This document shows, piece by piece, positions 23,484 to 35,190 of a DNA stretch of 64,000 bases; within the stretch, counting starts at the first letter, position 1, and the number at the start of each line of letters is the position of its first letter. The position numbers and the translations under genes were made by a program. The notes below the pieces were generated by a model that saw only the letters and a list, made by a program, of their open reading frames with translations, was not told where the DNA came from and searched no databases. The stretch lies in NCBI GenBank assembly GCA_008638375.1, contig CM018048.1, positions 50,747,675-50,811,674 of the forward strand, read 5' to 3'. The stretch comes from Nyssa sinensis. Its lineage: Eukaryota > Streptophyta > Magnoliopsida > Cornales > Nyssaceae.

Positions 23484-25826
23484 TAAAGGAATAGGGTTGA
23501 ATTGTGCAGTAGTGAGTATGCTCTGTGCCACCTTTATACCTTGGGTTTGGCTCCATTCCATTTCTCTCACAAAAAAGATCCATTACGAGTAGGGTCCAGT
23601 AATTGTGGAGTGAGATCCATTACAAGTGGGGTCCATTAACTTATGATAAAAATGAACTCTCGAGCCATTTACGGAGATTCTCAAATGCAGGATGTTTCAG
23701 CATTGCCCCTTCAGTGTCCCCTTGTTATATCATCAATACATATACATACACATTATATTATTAGCTTGGCATTATAGCTACCACATTACTGCAGTGAAGA
23801 GAACCAGCAAAATCTGAGACAATAAGTAATAATTTCAAGCATTGGAATATCGATTCACACAAAACACCCAAAAATGTAACTCCAGAGTTATCAAGAATCA
23901 GGTTTCATTATTTTTGCTGATTCTTTGAGATAAATTTGTCAACTACTAGTGTCTAGAAAAAGGAGCAAAATGCACGGAACTCTTAAGTTGAAAAGATTAC
24001 AGTCTAAGAATCGCAGTTATCTAAAGGTCTACGAAGGCATACCGCATATCATCTTGCATTGACATGTAAATAGAACTGTCAACTCCATCCAAAGTATATA
24101 ATTTTAACAGGGATCGTTGGTTGGTGTTTAGATCCGATCAGCTGTTTCCAGTTTTGTCACGTCAAGCAAAACATTTGGATGATGTGAACCTTAAATGTAG
24201 AAAATGTAGATACATTAAACCTTATGATCTGGTAGGTGTCCCAACTGTCTCGGCTTCTTCTGAAAGCTTTCTTTTGTTAATGGACCTCCTTGTTTTGCAG
24301 CCTATTCTGCTCACTGACAGCAGCCCTGTTGACCGAAAAAATTATATCAGTTAATATGGAGTCGTCCACAATATAAAGACATTAATAAGAATGTAGCAAA
24401 CTAAGAGAATAGAACATGTAGCAACACTAGAATCAACATGCAACGGAAAAAAAAAAAAACTGACAACTTTGGCAATTTTTTTCACTTGCTCTTCTGACGG
24501 AAGTGGTGGCACATATGAAGCAGCATCAATAATTTTCTGTTTTATTCATTAAAAAAAATTAGAAAAGAAAACAAAATTAGATCAAGAAAAAAGTGAGTTC
24601 ACCGAACATCAACTGCGGAAACAATCAACAAGACACATCTCTATGGTGTCACAGCCTCAACCGCTCAGAACTTTTTTTATTGAAAAATAATTAACTAGGA
24701 ATTTTCACTTCAATGATGTGCCAGACAATAATAGATCTGGCATAGCTTTTACTATCAGAAGTTATCTAAACATGCACTCATCTAGTTTTTTTTTTTTTTA
24801 TTGTACCTTTAATTTCTGCAAAGCATCTTCACTGTTACCCCTGAAGAATTAAGAGTAGCATGAAGACAATTGCTTTGGCAACACATAAGCAAACGGATGG
24901 CAAAAAGGACTTGTGGGCAGAAGTTAACTTCTGTGTTCTAGTCTTTGTTGAAGAAATCACTATCACCCCATCTTTGTTAATCCGATTCTTTTCCTGTTCA
25001 AAACCAAAAAAGTCAAAGTTGTAACAAGTAAACAACCACCACAACCTATAAAAACAAGCATTCGGAAACAAAGGAGGTCATTCAAAAAGGGATAAGCAAC
25101 TTACTTTTGCACCAAAAAATAATTAAATAAACAAACAAATTAAAACAAATATCTACATTGACAAATTATCTAATGAAGGTAGACAGTTTATGTGGGAAAT
25201 ATGGGAGGAAGGCATCCCCCATAAACAGTAACGGAAGGAGCACAGTAATTAGACCAGTATTATGGAAACCAAGGAATCCTATAATTAAACCATCCTCATA
25301 AGATTAACTACCCATTCAATCCACCAAAATTTACTCAAGAAAACACATCTATCTTAAAATAATGAGTATATTAGATAGCCAGGAGTGTCAAACAAGCCAC
25401 CCTTTTACAATATTGAATAAGTCATTTCAGGCAAAGATTATCTCCCATCTAAAACCTCATTAGGATGTGCTGATCTTCTAAAAGGTTCCCTGAGAACCAA
25501 TTGCTAGGGCAGGGGGGATCCTGCTGTCCTCCCATCCTTACAAAATATATAGATCATAAATTAGACCATTCAATAGAGCAGGATAAAAAATAAAGTCGCT
25601 AACCAAATGCATAATCCTCTCCCTGACCCTGTCATTTAACCAATAAGCATTTTTAACATTGTAGCGCATATCCAACTTGGTGTTGACTGTAAATTAAAAA
25701 TATAATAATAATAATGAAGAAGAAGATCCTTGATAAAGATCAGATAGATGAAACAGAATAACAATCAAAAAATGGCATATGGGTAATAGGACTAAATCAA
25801 TTGTGAAAGACACAGAATTAGCGGAC

Positions 25827-25886
25827 CTTTGTTGACATTTTGACCTCCAGGCCCACCACTTCTTGCAAAGCTCACAGTAACATGGT
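25827..25886 (-). other. GGQ catalytic exon of the ICT1-like gene
   Basis: This 60-bp exon (acceptor TCAG at 25890-25887, donor GT at 25826-25825) encodes DHVTVSFARSGGPGGQNVNK. It contains the GGQ tripeptide that positions water for peptidyl-tRNA ester hydrolysis. The exon itself is intact, so the damage lies elsewhere in the gene. Confidence 0.9.
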
Positions 25887-26159
25887 CTGACTAATAAACA
25901 AGACAAACAATTACAAGGATATTGAACGCAAACAAATATTATGTTTAAATTTTAAAAATAAACAGTTTCTAGCAGAGATTTCCCTGAAATAGCAGATGAT
26001 AGGATTACATCTCCATAGACGGTCAATAGTGCTAAAAGAAAATTGACATCCATTTTCCTTTTTTTCCCAAACCTTTCCTCTTTCTTTCAACAGAAAATCA
26101 CAAGATTGTATTAAGAGAGAGAGATTAAGCAACCATAATCTTGCATCAAGCCAAATTTG

Positions 26160-26382
26160 CAAACACCCTCTATAATTACCACCAAAAAGATTGCAATCCC
26201 TGAGAAAGACACCCTATTCAACACTGCCATAACTTCAGTAGCAAATAATAATAAAAATAGTGGTGGTGGTGCAAATACCCTCTATAACTATCACTAAAAG
26301 GATTGCAATCCCTGAGAAAGACACCATATTGGCATATTCACACTGCCACAACTTCAGTAGCAAATAATAATAGAAATAGCAA
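26160..26382. repeat. 110-bp tandem duplication in an intron of the ICT1-like gene
   Basis: The block containing ATTGCAATCCCTGAGAAAGA and AACTTCAGTAGCAAATAATA occurs twice, about 112 bases apart, with only a few differences. A short GTGGTGGTG run separates the copies. It is non-coding and lies within the 2.7-kb first intron. Confidence 0.85.
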
Positions 26383-26670
26383 GTATCAAACAAAAAGGGT
26401 CTCCATCCACCACGCTCATTTTTAGCATCTGCACCCAGCGTTTGGCAACAGAACTACTAGAGGAAGAGTACAAAATGCCACTAAAGGATCAAGAAGCATC
26501 ATAGAAAAAATGTGTTGCAGATATGAAATATTTTCATTAATCGACAGAAATAACTATTAGGGACAAAACTATAAACCCCAAGTAATGTAAGGCAGACTAC
26601 AAACCCCAAGTAATGCATGGGCTTCCTGATTTGTGGTGGTTATTCCATAAAATTCTTTCTTGCTTATCAA

Positions 26671-26671
26671 A

Positions 26672-26716
<45 letters not shown>
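26671..26716. repeat. (TA)n microsatellite
   Basis: About 45 bases of uninterrupted TA repeats lie in the first intron of the ICT1-like gene. A shorter tract lies at 26908-26929. Confidence 0.95.
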
Positions 26717-26718
<2 letters not shown>

Positions 26719-27114
26719 ATGGTCTTTTTTTTCCTTGCTTAGCAAAGACCACCTGCAGAAAGAGCACGTGTGGTGGGCAAGCTATAACAGATAAAGGTCT
26801 TCGAAGTGCCATTCAAATATACATTTCAGTAAAAGAGCAAGTAGACTAATGGGCACCAAGAAATCAGTCGGTGCAGTTAAGTCTGACAAAAGCTTATTCG
26901 AAGAAATATATATATATATATATATATATGATGGCGGCAGTGGAACTATGGAAAAAGAGGAAAGAAGCAAAAGATTTGTGAAGGATAGAAATTGTAATGG
27001 CTAAAGGTGGGAACAGAGAGATTTTGTTGAGTAGACTTCAGGTTTGCAGCTGAAACATGATTGCACAAGTCAACACTTAGTTGAGAATCGGAGACTGAAA
27101 TCCTACATGCCGGG

Positions 27115-27250
27115 ATGGCCTCTAGATTAGCTTAGTGGTAAAGTGTGCGAACTTTTTTCTCTTTGGTGAGAGCATCAACGTGACAAGAAGTTTATTTGTT
27201 CAAGAAATGACAAAATCAAAGTCGTCAATGATTCTTGCCAAAAAAAAGTT
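27115..27250 (+). repeat. possible tRNA-derived SINE remnant
   Basis: TAGCTTAGTGG at 27128-27138 fits the polymerase III A box, and GTTCAAGAA at 27198-27206 is close to a B box. The boxes are about 70 bases apart, wider than in a tRNA. There is no cloverleaf, so this is at best a decayed SINE. It lies in the first intron of the ICT1-like gene. Confidence 0.3.
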
Positions 27251-27519
27251 GAAATCAGAAAAGCTCAGCCATTTTGTTTAAGAATATCTGAGGGTAATTC
27301 TCAAGCACAATTGACAGTAGAAAAGGGACCTGGCCAAGAAATTGACAATGCAGAGGCATGAAAAAATGATGTATTAGCAGTTACTTTTTTGCAACAATTG
27401 AAGAAATTGCAGGGAACTCAGCTACACAATATTCTCATTTCACTTGCAAGAGTGGATCCAGAGAGAGAGAGAAAACTGTTTCAGAATCTCAGGAAGGGAA
27501 TCAAGGGATTCAGGCAAGG

Positions 27520-27543
27520 TCCCACTCCCACTCCCACTCCCAC
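27520..27543. repeat. (CCCACT)n hexanucleotide repeat
   Basis: Four consecutive CCCACT units lie in the first intron of the ICT1-like gene. Confidence 0.9.
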
Positions 27544-28886
27544 ATTATTTTATTTTTCTGATTCGCACTGAAACAAACACAGAGTCAGTTTGCAAAAGGT
27601 TGTTTTCTGCCTTATTTTCTATGCAAACTTCAAACTATCCAAATATAAATGACTTCTTACAAGCCAACATAAAACCAGTCAGCCTTATCCTTAGCTAACC
27701 TGTTTCAAAACAGCCATTGAAGAAATATAACAATTCAGTCAAAGAAGATCCCATGGCTATTCTGGTCAACTGTGGATCGTCTAGACAAAGGCTGTCATCA
27801 TTCAGTTTATGTGCACATGATGCACCTTGGGGACCGCTAGCATGGGAGAGAAGTTTGGCTGTGGAATTAAATGGGGCCTCCAAATTCCATTTCTGTTTTT
27901 TTTTTTTTGTGTGTGTGTATGTAATACATTATAATAAATGGAAGTGGAAATGAAAGGGTTCTTAACTAGATATACTATAACACCTTGAAATGAAACCAAT
28001 TAGTTCTACCATATTTGAGGATATGAAATTTTTCTCCACATCAATTTGCCAAATTCCCTATTACACTAGTATAGAGTTTCTAGTCCATGAAACCAACGCC
28101 AGAACTTTTTTCAAGTCAATTGGAGCATAGCCAACACCATTAATTCATACAAATCCCAAATCTAGCTATCTAATTGAGCAGCTTACAAATAGCCCCACTG
28201 TCAAATTTTTACATTTGCCCACCTTACATTGAGATATTCAACCAAACTAAGTAGCTGAATTATGCTTAGTAGAGAGTCAGAGACATATTTTGTTCTCTTA
28301 GACTTTAGAGAATTCAAGAATTGTTATTACATTTGCTTGCAACAATTATTTGGGCAAGTCAAATTCATCTCATCACTTCCTATCCACAATTGCAACATCA
28401 TTTCACAATGAAATCAACATCATGATGTTAATTTCATGACCAGAATAAAAACAAAAATTCTTGAGTTGTATCACATTCAGAGGCAATAAAAAATAAAAAA
28501 AAATTGAAAGCAGATGAATTTCACAATAAAGACATAATTGATGAAGTTTAGTGTGGAGTTACCGAGGGTGATTTTAGGAATAGGTTCGTTGCCGGTGGAA
28601 GCAGCTCTCTCATCGGCCTCGAGCAAGAGTTGCTGAACCTGAGACAGCCGCGCTGACGCCTTCTTTCCACCGGGCGGGGCTGCAACTGATTCCACGGCAG
28701 ATAGAGGTTAGGGGTCCCACCGAACTTCGGCAACGAAATATGGAACAAACGCACAGATCCAAAGGACAGTGATGGAAGGAAAATTTCCATGACGATCATG
28801 TTGGTTGTGGCTCTAGTTGCCGCCATATGGATTTCAGCCAACCCTGGCAAGGAGAATGAGAGCGAGCCACACTTCTTACTGTACAC

Positions 28887-31800
28887 AAAAAAAAAAAAAA
28901 CTCAAATTGGAGATGGTTTTCATGTTAAATTTCTGAATTAAACCAATCACAGTTTCTTAATTAATAATTTTTTTTATTTTCTTCATTACATGTTATTATT
29001 GACTTGACCACCCAAAAAATTTTCCAATTTCATAAGTTTCAAAGCTATTGAATGGGGGGATATTGACACAACCCGATGTATGTAATGTTTATTGCTTGAT
29101 TGCAATGTAAATATACTCTCTTTTTTTCCAACAAAGATTTGGGCAATCGGCAAGACAATGATTGAGATTCAATCAATTTCAGAACTCATATTAAACAATA
29201 ATATATACTATCTCGCTATTTAAATTTCAAAATTTGGAAGAAAGATTTGTGATGTCTAGTTCTATAACTCTACAAATATATATATATATATATAAACTTC
29301 TATTTTTCATCAAAAGTGAGGCTAAATTGGATTTATATACTATATTATATAATTCAAAATCAAAATTGTTAAACACATAAATATGTGTTTAGAATTGTAG
29401 ATATAAACAACCTGAAAGTATGACGAGTGATAAAAATATTGAGAATAAAATTTCAGTATTTCAAGTTCAACTATTTTCTACGTCAATCCTTAATAATTAG
29501 AACTTAAAAGGTGAACTTAATTGTCAAGGAAAGAAGAATTTAGTCCGATACTTAATTTAAAATATTTCATTACAAATTTATCAAAAAAAAAAAAGTATGG
29601 AAATAAAGTTTCAGAATAGGAACTGGCTGGAATGGGAAGCACAAGCCCCTGTTTCTGTTTAATTATAATTTGAAGTCTCGAATTCTTTGCTGCCAATACA
29701 ATTTGAGATCTTAGCCATAGATGACTACTGGCAATCCCTGCCTTTAACTTTCCTTGAAAGTGCCTTCTCGTTTTTTCGTTGGTTCAAGGGAAATACAGGG
29801 GACAAAAAAAAAAGTAAATTAGAAAAAATTCTGCAAACTCAAAAACAAAAAAACAAAAAGAAAAAAGTGAAAAAGCAAAACAAAACAGCAGCAGCAACAG
29901 CAGCAGCAACAACAGCAACAGCAGCAACTGCAACACATTAATGCACATACTTCTTAGCATCGATTCATATGAAATTAGCATGACCTACCAACCAAATTCT
30001 TGGTGTCAATCATCAACTTTAGAATGCTTTAACAATAACTCACACTTTTTTAATGATGTTTTTTTTTTATTGTTTTAACAACGACTCAATACTTTTTTAA
30101 TATATTTTTTTTATGGTTATGATGGCCATTGCTGGTGTGAAACTAAGAAAGAGTTGAGTAATTATTCAGTATTTCAAGAGGATCATGGTCTTTAGGGTAA
30201 GATGAAAAGTCACACATGAGTGTGTCCACGTGTATGTGGTTTAAGAATATTGTTTGATTTTTCGAAAGTGAGATATGCCTAATGCCACGTGCAAACAACT
30301 TGTATACTCTGTCAAACAGATAGTTCTTAGCTCACACCAGATAAGAAGAATTTTATTTTATTCACATACGTGTCATTATTTTAATATGTCAGATATACAA
30401 TCACATGCATATAAGTAAGGACTGACTGTTTAAGTGGGTCACCTCAATTCTTAACAAGTGTTTCTTGAATAAACTTAATTTTCTTTTAAAAGATAAATAC
30501 AAAAATAAAAATAAAAATAAAAAAGATAAATAAAGATTAAAAGGTGAAACATTTTCTTATCACACAAATGCACATCTCTTTCTCTCTAAACTTGATTCAA
30601 TATTTTGAATTTCTTTTGAGGACCAAAAAAAATTATATAATAAAAGAAAATGCTCATCGTATCTCCAATGTAATGTGTCATTGCAAAGAGCCTTAGTCTC
30701 AAATTTTAGTATAAAATCTTGCATTCCAAACAATGTGTTATTAATTTATTGGTGATGTTTTCAAGACATTATAAATATTTTATCAATCATCTATTGCCAC
30801 ATCATCTGCTATGTAAGTTTTGGTGCAAAAATTTAGAACATATAGCATTGCTCATAAATTAACTACTTTCACTTGTCTAACCACATTTGTATTGATACAT
30901 ATTTTATTTTAAAAAATAAATAAATTATTGAGATTTCTTGAATTTTATTTTATGGTAGCAAACTCGTTACAATTTTTTAATTTACAAATTATTGAAATTT
31001 ATAAAAATGTATTTTTAAGAGATTTAGTTGTTATCATGCGGAGAATAGACAGACTAAATTGAAATAACAATAAACTGTTGTTAAAATTGAGTTGTCTTTG
31101 GTTTCTTATATTTGAGTGTTAACGTGATCAGTTCATATAAAATAAAATAAAATAAAAATTATTTAAGCATGAACTAGTTAAAAGGCACTGGTTTAGGCTT
31201 GAACTGAACCAAATTCAAGAATTTCCGGCCCCCTAACTGAACTATACTTTGAGCCTATTAGGGGGTGTTTACCCCTACTTGTGCGTTTCCACGCAAGATA
31301 TTCAATTACAGGTGAATCCTTCAGATGAAGTTGAGGGTTTGGATAGAATAGGATCTGCGGGCCAAAATGATGATTGAAATTAAGAATCTTTTTTTCTTTT
31401 CACTACCCTTCTTGTTGATCATTGCAGATGAGCACCCTAAGATAGCACTGCCAAACTTTTCTTTCCGCCTCTCGGCATAGATTTAAAACTTATTCTGGTT
31501 CTGCTTCATTTGTGGACCCTTTTCCACCATTGCCAGTTTGTTCGTTTGTGGACACAAGTTTCATTGAGACACTTCACTTAGAACTCTGAAGGATCATCAC
31601 CAACCGTTGATCAGATCGGACTGAAACTGACGACGTTATACCATTTTGAGAAGTTTGCACTCTTATTCTTTACTAGTGGGACTTCAAATCAATGTCAAGA
31701 ACACAGATATTGCCTCTACATAATAGCTTTTTTCTCTCCCTCTCACTCTTCTTCTGCAGGAATATCTAAACTGTGATCGTTTCCAAGTGTATCCACGCTT

Positions 31801-32246
31801 TAATGTTTAAAGGTCAGAAATTTATTAATCTCAATTTGATACACATACGAGTAAGTAATATGGGACTAGAGCCGCATTTACGACTGGAATTGATTGAAAC
31901 AAAGAATTGATGGTAAGCAACTACTTCAAAAATTAACCCTCTGATTCCACCACTAATTCACCTCTCCATTAGTCTTGCCATGAAATTCACCCAATTTACA
32001 AAGTACATCTCAAACTTATCACAGGATGAAACAGTTAACAGACAGGAATGGGCAAATATGTTAAGTGGTATTATAATTCTTTAGCATAACATTTCCACAG
32101 CCCTCGAAGCAAAAACTACAAGTAACCTCTGTGACCCTCAAAACATTATTGATATCAATATAACAATGACACAGTATACAGTAACCACTACTTGAAAAAC
32201 TAAAGGCTGTGGGAAAAGACAGGAGAGGTGCAAAAGGAGGAGCTCC
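28887..32246. other. intergenic region between the ICT1-like and MLF genes
   Basis: No gene is recognisable. It contains (AT)n at 29276-29294, a CAG/CAA-rich tract at 29886-29936 and long AT-rich stretches. Since both neighbours are on the minus strand, the right end (about 32000-32246) should hold the MLF 3' UTR and the left end the promoter of the ICT1-like gene. Confidence 0.6.
29886..29936. repeat. CAG/CAA trinucleotide tract
   Basis: About 50 bases of mixed CAG and CAA triplets follow a purine-rich, A-rich stretch. It gives homopolymer-like peptides in any frame and no gene supports it, so I treat it as a simple repeat. Confidence 0.9.
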
Positions 32247-35171
32247 TTAACGCCTCCTAACCTGATCCATGTTATATCTCCCCCGATTAGAACCTGTTTT
32301 CATCCTCCCAAAGTGCTGTGAACGAGAACCACCAGCTACATCTCCAATTTCTGGTTCCATGCTCCCCGAGTGCTGAGTGTGCTCGCTTGAAGGAAGTGCC
32401 CAACCACCTCTTCTTGCCACTCCATTCTCTCCGCTGCCAGAACCTAAAAAATAAATTGCACAAAAGAACAATTGCCCATCAGTATATCACCTCTGCTTTG
32501 GGTAAAGTGCCCAAAGTAGCCCCATAAAATTGCAAAACAATATACCAAGGAATAACAGCTATAACAACAGCAGAAGTTTAATTTCGTTTCACAGCCTAAT
32601 GCAAGTCTGTCTGTTATTTTGTATCTTTTTATCCCTATCAAGCAAACAGTAGAATATTCTCATCTTTTTTATCCCAGTCAAGCAAAAAGTAAAGTCTTCT
32701 CGCCGACAGCTTAAACACACAGCAGTTTAGGTCCAATGAAAGAATGAATGCCAAATGTTGTCAATCCGATCAAATAGTTGAATTGTAAAAATAACCGAAC
32801 ATATTAAAGAAAGAAAACGATTGAGATCAAAGAGCACAAGCATACTGCATCCACTCCCTTTGGTGGTCATCCAGGACCACAGGAAGCTACTAGTACAGCA
32901 GAACTCACAATCCAATGAACGGGCAGCAACCTCAGCATATCCAAGAGCTCCCCCATAAAAATTTAAAAACATTAAGATCAATCAGGAACAAACATCATAT
33001 CACACAAAAAGTTAAGCATGACTCCTTCACATTGCTTTGTAGTCTGCATTGACATGCAGGCATCTAAAACTAGGTAAAATGTGTTGCTCCCACATCAAGC
33101 ATATTAATTATTTTTGTCTGTCTTACCAATGATACTGCACTGTGGAACATTCTATTGCATCTGGTTAGCACGTTGACCAAATTAATTATTTTGTCAGTCA
33201 TACCAATGACACTGCACTGGGAAACATTTGCATCTGGCTATATGCTTAGTTGCTGCAATTTTAAGCAAAGCCATTTTTTCCTCCTCATCATGTGACAAAG
33301 AATGCAATAGACACAATAAAACATTACCCACAGAGGCATTTGACAGGACCACCAAAGTATGACATGACCATTACATGGAGACTGCACTTCATAAAATTCA
33401 CAACCATGTGTCTCTTCTTCTTCTTTTTTTTCCTTTTTTTTTTTTTTTTGGATGCTAGGTAAACTGTAAACAGCCCTTGTTATGGGAATCGTGAACCTGA
33501 AACCCTGGGCATATTACCCAACCCTCTTCCCATCCAACCCCAAGGGTCCATGTGTGGCTACTTCTTTTGGAATGTATTTACACAAAAGGAAGCATTCTAT
33601 TAAGTTTCAAAACACCAGGAAGTCCAGTGATTAGAGATTACTAAAAACCCACGTCACAAATACATGAACACATCAAATTAAGCCAAATCTCCAGAGAGCA
33701 TGGCATTTCAAAGACTGACCACCACTTGAACACAAATAGGAAAGCATGGAATCAAAGTAGGAAAGCATGGAATCAAAGCAGCCAAGGCGATGATTACCCA
33801 AACTGTCATGTACGTTGGACCCCTCAGTCCAGCCAGGTAGATGCTTTCTAGCATTCCCCTTCCAAGCTTCTTCAAAACCAGTAAGCTCGTCTGAATTTTA
33901 AATAGAAAGAAAGGACATTTGGTATGATTAATCACTGTCAGCAACATATTTCTACCACTAAGCGCATCGCAAACTGCAACATAAAAATACCTTCATTCAG
34001 ATTGTGCAAGGTCTGCATTGTGTTAACCCTACCGTCTGGATTAAGATTCCTTGTAACAGAATGGCCCTGTGACATAAAAAGATTGTATTCTTGCATTCAA
34101 TATATAACAAACAATGCTCCCATCTCACAGAGATATTGAAGCCCAGAGTAGAGCATCACATAAATTATGTCATCAAAATTAAGCAGATACCTTATCATGA
34201 ATTCCCCTGGAGATCCTATGAGTTGCTTTCCCTCTAGCTGTATCAGCTTCTTTACTTTCTTCAATCTTCAACTAGAAATCCACACCACCACAAATAAGAA
34301 ACAGAGCAAACCCAAAAACATTTTCACTAGTTAAGCTCAAAAACTTACTCCATCATTTCCTGTTCTACAAACTCTAGACGAGGAATAGTTCACTCCATTT
34401 GCACCACCATAAGTAACACTGGAGCTCTGAAAGGTAAAGCTGTGAGTTTGGGGCTGTGACTGTGAAGTGTTCACCCCATTGAAGTCAGTACTATACAGCC
34501 TCTGCTTACTCTTTCTCTCTGCAACACCAAAATATTAATCATATTACACTGGTCGTAATAACAAATGATTTGAGAAGTACACTGGTAATGGTAACAAAAA
34601 CAAACAGAGAGTAGCCAAATGCTTTCTCTGATTAAAAATTAGGAAACACTCTCTCACCTTCAACCTCATCATCTGGATCCTCAACATAAGGTCCTTTGTC
34701 TGATCTACCATGCTTTCTCAGATTTTCGTTCTTCTCCTCTTTACCTTCTCTTTCATCATCAGAGTTCAATTCTTCAATGATCAGCCCCCTGGATTTATTT
34801 GATCTACCATGCTTTCTCAGATTTTCTTTCTTCTCCTCTTTACCTTCTCTTTCATCATCAGAGTTCAATTCTTCAATGATCGGCCCCCTGGATTTAGTAG
34901 GCTGGGGAAGTTGATGTTCAATGAATCCAGCTGCATGAGCATCTGGGAAAGGACTTCCAGTAGGACCAAAGATGCTAGACTCAAATATGCCTCCAAATGG
35001 GCGTGTGAAGAAAGGGTCATCAAATGGGTCCCTTCCTCCAAAAAAACTAGACAACAAACTCCTATGACCCCCAAAGCCACCAAAACCCCCAAAGGCATTG
35101 AAAGGGTCACCAAAGTCAGAGAAAGGACTCCTGCCTCCCCTCCCTCCTCTGCCTCCTCTGCCTCCCTGCAT
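32247..35171 (-). CDS. myeloid leukemia factor (MLF) family protein (6 coding exons)
   Basis: Minus-strand coding exons are 34658-35171, 34349-34518, 34191-34271, 33991-34066, 33798-33890 and 32247-32443. All junctions are GT-AG with consistent phase, giving 376 residues. The N-terminus is Gly/Arg-rich (MQGGRGGRGGRGGRSPF), followed by the family signature with FGGRDPFDDPFFTRPFGG. Next come a charged segment with a duplicated 33-residue unit, then SFTFQSSSVTYGGANG, RISRGIHDK, GHSVTRNLNPDGRVNTMQTL and ELTGFEEAWKG, and a Gly/Ser-rich tail. These are the blocks of the Mlf1-interacting/MLF family. Animal MLF proteins act in transcription regulation and protein quality control, while the plant members' role is unclear. 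The first ATG of the frame begins 19 bases after an acceptor at 35192-35191, so an upstream non-coding exon exists. Confidence 0.93.
34702..34899 (-). repeat. 99-bp in-frame tandem duplication in the MLF gene
   Basis: Two 99-base units (34702-34800 and 34801-34899) differ at only a few bases. Each encodes 33 residues containing IIEELNSDDEREGKEEK and ENLRKHGRS. The reading frame is kept, so the protein gains a second acidic/basic segment. Family members I recall have one unit here. Confidence 0.92.
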
Positions 35172-35190
35172 ATTCTAGCTGCTATAATCC

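Larger units (their letters stand above)
24234..28826 (-). pseudogene. ICT1/ArfB-like class I release factor, broken copy
   Basis: Minus-strand exons that splice cleanly are 28563 up to about 28826, then 25827-25886, 25604-25686, 24929-24993, 24807-24840, 24461/24465-24536 and 24234-24325. Together they encode an ICT1-type peptidyl-tRNA hydrolase of mitochondria or plastids, which releases peptides from stalled ribosomes. The diagnostic motif SGGPGGQNVNK lies in 25827-25886 and EKNRINKDGVIVISSTKTR in 24929-24993. Three lesions are visible. In exon 1 the frame starting at ATG 28826 does not match the conserved frame (AARLSQVQQ-like region below 28695), which has TAA at 28708-28710. The last exon joins out of frame under the donors that give a conserved ending. 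Its ancestral frame has TAA at 24277-24279, just before the conserved KKAFRRSRDSWD tail. The basic tail is needed for ribosome binding in this family, so function is doubtful. A sequencing error or unusual splicing is possible. Confidence 0.75.

Noticed and set aside
24121..24354. Plus-strand gene of 77 codons
   Set aside because: It overlaps the readable last exon of the ICT1-like gene on the minus strand (KKAFRRSRDSWD) and has no independent support.
27128..27206. tRNA gene
   Set aside because: A-box-like and B-box-like words are present, but the spacing is too large and no cloverleaf can be drawn.
29687..29941. Lys/Ala/Thr-rich frame over the CAG/CAA tract
   Set aside because: It is a simple repeat translated by chance and ends right after the tract.
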